Below, piece by piece: positions 52,158 through 58,015 of a DNA stretch of 58,015 nucleotides (positions are counted from its first letter, which is position 1; each line of letters starts with the position of its first letter). A model generated the notes under the pieces. That model worked only from the letters and a program-made list of their open reading frames with translations. It did no database searches and was not told the origin of the DNA. The position numbers were made by a program, and so were the translations under genes. The DNA comes from Pseudomonadota bacterium (GTDB taxonomy: Bacteria > Myxococcota_A > Polyangia > Polyangiales > JAFGIB01), in NCBI GenBank assembly GCA_017881185.1, contig JADGRE010000006.1, positions 1 through 58,015 of the forward strand. The letters are read 5' to 3'.

Positions 52158-55100
52158 TCAGTCGAACTCCAGCCGCCACTTCAGATCCACGCCGACGTCT
52201 CCGAGCTGCGAGGCACTGGTGGAGGTCTGGTTGTTGTACACCGCGCCCACACTGGTTTTGTCGCTGATCTGGTACTCGACACCCGTGCTGAAGTCGCGCG
52301 ACTGCGCCAGCCCCGTGGCTGCGTCCAGGCGCACGCGATCGGCCAGGCGCTTGCCCAGGTGCAACTGCGGCTCGGTGCGATTGGTCCGCAGCGAGTAGCT
52401 GCTGGCGATGTGCACGTCGTCGATGGCGGGGATCGCGCGCTGCACCTCGCGCTCCACACCGGTCACCGTGGCCAGCGCTTCGAGCGCCGCGGTGCCGGTG
52501 AGATCGGAAGTCTGCAGCTGCGCCAGCTCGGTGTGCGTCATGCCCACGGCGAGCAAGAGCGCGATGTCGTCTTCCGAGAGGTACGGGTCGCTGGTCAGTG
52601 CGAACTGGAACGACTCGGGTGTGCCCCAGGCGTGCACGCCGATGTGCCAGCTGGTCTGACCGAGCTGCCCGCTGCGGCGCACGTCGGTGACGGCGCGCAC
52701 GTCGAAGCTGGGTTGTATGCGCACGGCGCTGGCGAAGCTGATCTCACCTTCCTTGATGTCAAACGAGCGGTCGCGCAGCCGCACCTTACCGCGGCGGATG
52801 TTCATGTTGCCCAAGAGACCGAAGCGCTGGTCGGTGCCCACCAAGCGGAACAGCTCTTTCTGATCGTCGATAGTGATGTCTGCGTCGATCAGGTTGTTCT
52901 CCACGTGCATGGGCTCGGTCTCCACGATGCGCAGGTCGAGCGCCAGCATGTCGGCATCGGGATCGTAGCTCTGTACGTCGGTGCGCTCTTTCTTCGCCAT
53001 GTCGCTGATGGTGCGGCCCATGTTGATCGGGCGCGTGTAGCGCATGCGGTCCAGACGCAGCGTGCCGCTGAGCTTGGGCACGCGGTCGCCTTCCTTCCAC
53101 GCCAGCACCGTCTGGCCACCGAGGGAGAGATCGATGCCTTCGCGCGGCGAGAATGCAAGTCGGTCGCCTTCGATCTCGAAGCGCATGCTCCCGAGGCGCC
53201 GGCCGTTCAGTGCGGCGGCGCCCGTGAGCGACAGGCGTCCGCCCAGCGCTTGCGCGCTGAAGCTGTCGAAGATCACGCGCTGCGCGCTGAAGGTGACTTG
53301 CCCCTGTGCGTTCTGAATGGGGAAGGGCATGGACGCGAAGCGCAGCGACGCGTCTTGCACGTGCGCTTGCCCGAACACGCCCGGGTGGTCCAGCTGACCG
53401 CTGATCTTGCATTCGAGCGCCAGCCGCCCGCTGGCCTCCACCAGCTCGCGCGAGAAGCTCGGCAAGATCGCCAGATCCACCGCGCCCGACAGCTCGAGCC
53501 CGAGCCCGCCTTCCAGCGACCCACCGCCCTTGACGTGCAACGCCGACGACGGTCCCACGAATTCTCCGCGTTCGATGTCGAAGCGACCTTCCGAGAAGCT
53601 CGCGAGCAGCGGTCCGTCGTTCTGCAAGGTCACCCCGAGCTGGCCGACCTTCAGCGTGTCGAGGTGCAAGCTGCCCGCCAGCGTGCTGGGCGTGAGCAAG
53701 GCGCCGCCACGCAGCCGCACGATGCCCGTGAGCGTGCCCTGCGGTGGCTCGGTTTTCTTGTGCCTGGGCAGGAGCTTGCCGAACTGAAACGCCGTGAACT
53801 GAAGATCGCCGCGCAGCGGATACGCGCGCGTGCGTCCGATGGCCATGTCGAAGGCGATGCGTCCGCCGAATGCTTCGCCGCACACGAGGTACGCCATGGG
53901 TGCGTCGAGCGAGGGCAGCAGGCCTTCGGCCGTATGCATGGGCGGGTCTGCGGGCCAGCTGCCGCGCGCCAGGCCTTCACGTGCATGCGCGCACGCCGCG
54001 TTGTCGGGTGGGGCGTCGGCCTTCCAGCTCAGCGCTTCCTTCACCCACGGGTCTTCCTTGTCGGTCAAGCGCATGTACGCGCGCGCATCGCCCAGCGGCT
54101 CGTGCGCGTAGGCGAGCCCCGTGCCCGCCAGCTCCAGCTCCGCGCGCGGCACTGCGGCGGTTCCGCGGATGGTGCCCGTGATGCTGTAGTTGCCGCTCAG
54201 CTCCGGGATGCGTTCGGACAAACCCTCGGTGTCGCGCACGGCAATCTTGTCGCCCACTGCGACCATGGACAGATCTCCGCCAAGCGCCATCTTGCCCGAC
54301 AAGCTCACCGTGCCCTTGCCCTTGTGCAGCGCGAAGCGCTCGACCGTGAGCTCGCCGCCGCGGTAGCCCTGCGCGTGGTCGAGCCAGTTCCAGCTGCCGG
54401 TGAAGTGCCCCGACGGGAAGCGGAAGCCAGAGAGCTCGGCTTCCGCAATCCCGAGATCCATGTCGACCTTCATGGTTCCGCGCGGCGAATCCCCGGGGAA
54501 GTCCATGGTGTAACGGATCTGCGCGTCGCCCGTGACCACGCCCTGATACGCCGTGTAGCGATCGTCTTCCTGATAATGGAACAGGTCGTAGAAGTCTTGC
54601 AGCGCGAACTTGTCGCAGTGCAGCGCCGCGTCGATGGCGAGCCTGTGGTCGCTGAAGTCGAGCACGAAGTCGTCGGCGTGGTAGCGACTCTCGCCCTTCT
54701 TCGCGACCAGGTGCGGGAAGCGTACCGCCTGCGCTTCTTTTTCGAGGTGGAAGTCCGATTCCAGATCGCCGAACGGGTAGCTGTGGAACGCGAACTGCGC
54801 GAAGTGCATCTTGCCGCCCACGGCTGGCTCGTTGAATTTGCCGTCCACGTGCAGCTCGAAGCCGCCCTTGCCGGCAAGCGAGAAGTCGACGAGCGGAGTG
54901 ACGTCGACCAGATCGAGATCGTCGGTGTCGGCGCTCACGCGCAGCTCGTTGTCGAAGCCCAAGAGCACCTCGTGCACGTGCAGGTGCGAGTTGCGCATGG
55001 CGACTTCGATGTTCTGCAGGAAGATGCCGCGCGGCTTCACCGCCACGCTGCCCACCAGGTTCGCGCTCGCGACGCCGATGATGTTGCGCGGCGTGGGCGT

Positions 55101-56414
55101 GTCGTGCCAGGCGCCGCGCATCACGCGAAAGTCGCGCGTGGGCATGCGCAGTGGGCCGCTCAAGTCCAGCGGATCGAGCGTGCCGCGCAGCTCGAAGCCC
55201 CCGCCCAGGTTCCAGCCCACGATGGCGTCCGGCGACACGCCCAGCTGTTCCATCAGCTTCGAGAAGTCCACGTCGTTCACGCGGGCTTTGAGCGCGAACG
55301 GCAGGCGCCCGTCGAGACCGATCGAGCCCGACAAGTCGACCGAGCCGCCGCCGCGGATGACCTCGGCGTTGCCGTCGAAACGAATGACCTTCTTGTCGAG
55401 CGTGAGCGCGAGCTCTACGTCCTCGCCGAAGCCGTACTGCTCGAGCAGCACGCGGTGCAGCGCGATCTTGGCGTCGCCACGCAAGCCGGTGTCGTCGCTG
55501 CGGGCGCTCACGTGCACGCGCAGGTCGCCTTCCACGTGCGGCAGCTTGAAGGGCAGTGGCCAGCGTTGCAGCTGCGGCAGCTGCGCATGCAGATCGAGCT
55601 CGCCGTTGTAGGTGTTGCCCACCGGCAGCTCGCAGCTGGCGTGGCGCAAGGTGACTGCGACCTGGGGCGTGGCCAGGCGCAAGAGCTCTACCTGCACGTT
55701 TTCGTCGGTGAGCTTGGCGCGCACCTCGATGGCCTTCACCACGTCGCGCCCGGCGCGATGCTGCACGAAGCCCTTGGGCGCAGACAGCGTTAGGCCCAGC
55801 ACGTCACGCTGCGTCGAGTCGAGGTAGATGTTGATCGACGACAGCTCGCCGCTGGCGTCCGGCAGCGCGTCCACCACCAAGCGCGAGTGCTTCACCCACA
55901 GCTTGTCGAAGGGCAGGTCCACGCTCTGTCCGCCAGCCTGGCTCGGCTTGGTCTTGGGCCCGTTGATGAGCTTGCCGTCGCGCACCACCAGCCACACCGT
56001 GGCTTTGTCGATGGTGATGCTGTGCAGGTCGATCTGTCCGCGCAGCAGCGCCCACCACGACGGCCGAATGCGCAGCAGCTTGGCTTCGACCAACCGGCCG
56101 TGCTCGGGGTGGTCGAGCGTGATGCCGCGCGCCACGATCGCCATGCTCGCGGGCTCCAGATCCACATCGCTGATCACCGCCGACAGCCCCAGCTCCGAAC
56201 GGATGGCGCGCTCCGCCTGCTGGCGCACGTACTCGCGCACGGCCGGCGTGCGCAGCGCGGCCGCGAGCGCCATCGGGATGGCCACCAGCACGAACAGCGC
56301 AAACAGAGCGCGCTGCCACAGGGAGCGATGCGGTTTTTTCGCAGCTACGGCCACAGAACCCCGGGTCAACCTAGCACGCAGACTGTAAGGACGCGCCTTT
56401 CGGACCGCCGCCAT
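52158..56414 (-). CDS. tamB: TamB/DUF490 domain translocation-assembly protein
   Basis: 1418 aa, N-terminal TM, AsmA-like beta-helix, C-terminal VGMTHTELAQLQTSDLTGTAALEALATVTG and VGVDLKWRLEFD. Confidence 0.88.
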   Translation of the reverse strand: MAAVRKARPYSLRARLTRGSVAVAAKKPHRSLWQRALFALFVLVAIPMALAAALRTPAVREYVRQQAERAIRSELGLSAVISDVDLEPASMAIVARGITLDHPEHGRLVEAKLLRIRPSWWALLRGQIDLHSITIDKATVWLVVRDGKLINGPKTKPSQAGGQSVDLPFDKLWVKHSRLVVDALPDASGELSSINIYLDSTQRDVLGLTLSAPKGFVQHRAGRDVVKAIEVRAKLTDENVQVELLRLATPQVAVTLRHASCELPVGNTYNGELDLHAQLPQLQRWPLPFKLPHVEGDLRVHVSARSDDTGLRGDAKIALHRVLLEQYGFGEDVELALTLDKKVIRFDGNAEVIRGGGSVDLSGSIGLDGRLPFALKARVNDVDFSKLMEQLGVSPDAIVGWNLGGGFELRGTLDPLDLSGPLRMPTRDFRVMRGAWHDTPTPRNIIGVASANLVGSVAVKPRGIFLQNIEVAMRNSHLHVHEVLLGFDNELRVSADTDDLDLVDVTPLVDFSLAGKGGFELHVDGKFNEPAVGGKMHFAQFAFHSYPFGDLESDFHLEKEAQAVRFPHLVAKKGESRYHADDFVLDFSDHRLAIDAALHCDKFALQDFYDLFHYQEDDRYTAYQGVVTGDAQIRYTMDFPGDSPRGTMKVDMDLGIAEAELSGFRFPSGHFTGSWNWLDHAQGYRGGELTVERFALHKGKGTVSLSGKMALGGDLSMVAVGDKIAVRDTEGLSERIPELSGNYSITGTIRGTAAVPRAELELAGTGLAYAHEPLGDARAYMRLTDKEDPWVKEALSWKADAPPDNAACAHAREGLARGSWPADPPMHTAEGLLPSLDAPMAYLVCGEAFGGRIAFDMAIGRTRAYPLRGDLQFTAFQFGKLLPRHKKTEPPQGTLTGIVRLRGGALLTPSTLAGSLHLDTLKVGQLGVTLQNDGPLLASFSEGRFDIERGEFVGPSSALHVKGGGSLEGGLGLELSGAVDLAILPSFSRELVEASGRLALECKISGQLDHPGVFGQAHVQDASLRFASMPFPIQNAQGQVTFSAQRVIFDSFSAQALGGRLSLTGAAALNGRRLGSMRFEIEGDRLAFSPREGIDLSLGGQTVLAWKEGDRVPKLSGTLRLDRMRYTRPINMGRTISDMAKKERTDVQSYDPDADMLALDLRIVETEPMHVENNLIDADITIDDQKELFRLVGTDQRFGLLGNMNIRRGKVRLRDRSFDIKEGEISFASAVRIQPSFDVRAVTDVRRSGQLGQTSWHIGVHAWGTPESFQFALTSDPYLSEDDIALLLAVGMTHTELAQLQTSDLTGTAALEALATVTGVEREVQRAIPAIDDVHIASSYSLRTNRTEPQLHLGKRLADRVRLDAATGLAQSRDFSTGVEYQISDKTSVGAVYNNQTSTSASQLGDVGVDLKWRLEFD

Positions 56415-56497
56415 GTTGGCTGTGATTATTCATAAATGACGGAAAATCAGTGAACGGGCGCGCTCGCGCGTCGCGCCCTGTGCTAACAAGCAAACAC

Positions 56498-56992
56498 ATG
56501 GAACCAGGGAGCTTTCTGCAGGGCATGACCCGCGAGACCAGCATCCGGCGCGATGCGCTGGGTCGCTGGTTCCACGAGGGCGAGCCGCTCGAGCACCCGA
56601 ACCTGGTGCGGGCGTTCGATCGCTGGGTCGACCGCGCGCAAGACGGCCGCTACTGCCTGAAGAACGACATCAACTGGGCCTACATCACGCTCGAGGGCCC
56701 GCCCTTCTTCGTGCGCTCGGTGCAGCTCGGGCCCCAGGGCGAAGCCTCGCTCGTGTTGAGCGATGACCAGAAAGAGTTCCTCGACCCGAGCACGCTGCGT
56801 CAGGGTCCCGACGGCGCGCTGTACTGCGACGTCCGGTCGGGCACCATGCCCGCGCGCTTCGACCGTCACGCCATGCAACAGCTCGAAAGCGTATTGCGCG
56901 AAGACCCCGAAGGCGTGTACCTGCTGCTCGGCTCGCGTGCGGTGCGTCCGCCCGCGGTCAGCGACCCCCTCTTGCCACTGCCGGTTCAATGA
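56498..56992 (+). CDS. DUF1285-like protein
   Basis: TSIRRDALGRWFHEGEPLEHPNLVRAFDRWVDRAQDGRYCLKNDINWAYITLEGPPFFVRSVQ. Confidence 0.75.
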   Translation: MEPGSFLQGMTRETSIRRDALGRWFHEGEPLEHPNLVRAFDRWVDRAQDGRYCLKNDINWAYITLEGPPFFVRSVQLGPQGEASLVLSDDQKEFLDPSTLRQGPDGALYCDVRSGTMPARFDRHAMQQLESVLREDPEGVYLLLGSRAVRPPAVSDPLLPLPVQ

Positions 56993-57654
56993 CAGCGCCT
57001 GCGACCATTTCCACTTCCAGCACGCCCAGCACGCCCGGCACACCGCGCCGCTCGCGCGAGCTCATCGCCGCGTTGATGGTGGTGTTGGTCGGCGCGCCGC
57101 TCACCTTCGTGTTCGCTCGCGCCATGGTCGACAGCGAAGTGCGCCGCCGCGAGGGCCCGCTGCGCGCGATGCTCGGCGACCCCGCGTTCGACGCCCAGAG
57201 CCGCGGTGAAAAGACCGAGCTCAACTACCTGGGCGACGGCCTCACCGCGCCTGACTTCACGCTCACCGATCAAGACGGCAAGCCGTGGAGGCTGCAAGAT
57301 CATCGCGGCAAGATGGTCGTGATGAACTTCTGGACCATCACCTGTCAGCCTTGCGTGGAGGAGATGCCGAGCTTGGTCGCGCTCGCCGACATCGCCTCGC
57401 GCCGCACCGACATCGAAGTGGTGGCGGTGAGCACCGACAAGGATTGGAAGGCCGTCGCGCCGATCTTCCCGCCGCACTCGCGGCTGCGCGTGCTCTTCGA
57501 TCCCGAGCGCAAGATCGTCAACGGCACGTACGGCACGCGCTTGTTTCCCGAGACCTGGATCATCGACCCGGGCGGCGTGATCCGCATGCGCGTCGACGGC
57601 GGGCGCGACTGGGCGTCGGCACTGTCGATCGAAGCCATCGACCACTTCCTGTGA
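56989..57654 (+). CDS. TlpA-like thioredoxin-fold protein, membrane anchored
   Basis: TM then APDFTLTDQDGKPWRLQDHRGKMVVMNFWTITCQPCVEEMPSL (CQPC active site). Confidence 0.88.
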   Translation: MTAPATISTSSTPSTPGTPRRSRELIAALMVVLVGAPLTFVFARAMVDSEVRRREGPLRAMLGDPAFDAQSRGEKTELNYLGDGLTAPDFTLTDQDGKPWRLQDHRGKMVVMNFWTITCQPCVEEMPSLVALADIASRRTDIEVVAVSTDKDWKAVAPIFPPHSRLRVLFDPERKIVNGTYGTRLFPETWIIDPGGVIRMRVDGGRDWASALSIEAIDHFL

Positions 57655-58015
57655 GCCGTTTCGCTTCCGTCGTCGTGTCGCTCCGTCGCGTCATCGCGTC
57701 TCTCGGCACGCGCGATGCCGACGCCGCAGCGGCAGGCGCCGTCGCCTACACGCTGGTGCTCACGCTGTTCACCAAGCTCGTGCGTGCAGCGCTGCTCATG
57801 CAGACCACGCACAGCTTGCTGCCGTGGTTGGTGCTGCCGCTGGCCTGGGGGTTCGACCTTGCGCTGTGCGCGCTGGTCGGCCTGGCAGCGCACGCCTTGT
57901 ACCGCGTGCGCTTCGCTTGGCTGCGCATCGGCATCGCTGGGCTACTGCTGACGCTGCTCGTATTGGTGCACGTGTTCGACATCGGTGCGTACGAGCTGAC
58001 GGGCGCGCCGCTCAC
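57651..58015 (+). CDS. N-terminal part of a multi-TM membrane protein, possibly an LTA-synthase/sulfatase type; runs off window
   Basis: GTG start overlapping upstream stop (GTGA); hydrophobic helices; VLVHVFDIGAYELTGAPL. Confidence 0.5.
   Translation, partial: MSRFASVVVSLRRVIASLGTRDADAAAAGAVAYTLVLTLFTKLVRAALLMQTTHSLLPWLVLPLAWGFDLALCALVGLAAHALYRVRFAWLRIGIAGLLLTLLVLVHVFDIGAYELTGAPL

Noticed and set aside
51777-55793. 1338-aa plus-strand ORF opposite tamB
   Set aside because: Shadow ORF opposite a well-supported TamB frame; composition is typical antisense (Ala/Arg/His-rich).

Overview
This is a 58 kb, GC-rich, densely coding chromosomal segment. Its gene content (short RHH protein of the myxobacterial type, FHA-GAF-sigma54 activators, DUF1844, many Cys/Gly-rich lipoproteins) points to a Myxococcota-like genome; that taxonomic call is inference. 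Most of the window is housekeeping: glycolate-oxidase-type FAD enzyme, FtsK, B12-dependent ribonucleotide reductase, TolQ-TolR-TonB/TolA-TolB, TatB-TatC, GyrB, Mpl, TamB plus an Omp85/BamA-family protein, thioredoxin-fold proteins, a chemotaxis transducer, a Ser/Thr kinase, and one tRNA with a CAT anticodon. No rRNA, CRISPR array, prophage or insertion sequence was recognised. The strongest unexplained signal is in the 700-bp intergenic gap 48399-49096. It holds two inverted copies of a 191-nt element that folds on paper into a three-way junction: a 32-34 bp closing stem and two long inner stems. The two copies differ in stem sequence but keep pairing (covariation), and they share conserved loops. 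Other items are three 144-150 bp imperfect palindromes (1-150, 23931-24076, 28273-28416), two of which share loop motifs although their arms differ; an in-frame duplicated hairpin repeat inside gyrB; a paired NrdR-box-like site with 11-bp phased repeats upstream of nrdJ; and an RHH-FHA fusion protein. All assignments are by eye from sequence. No database search or folding software was run.
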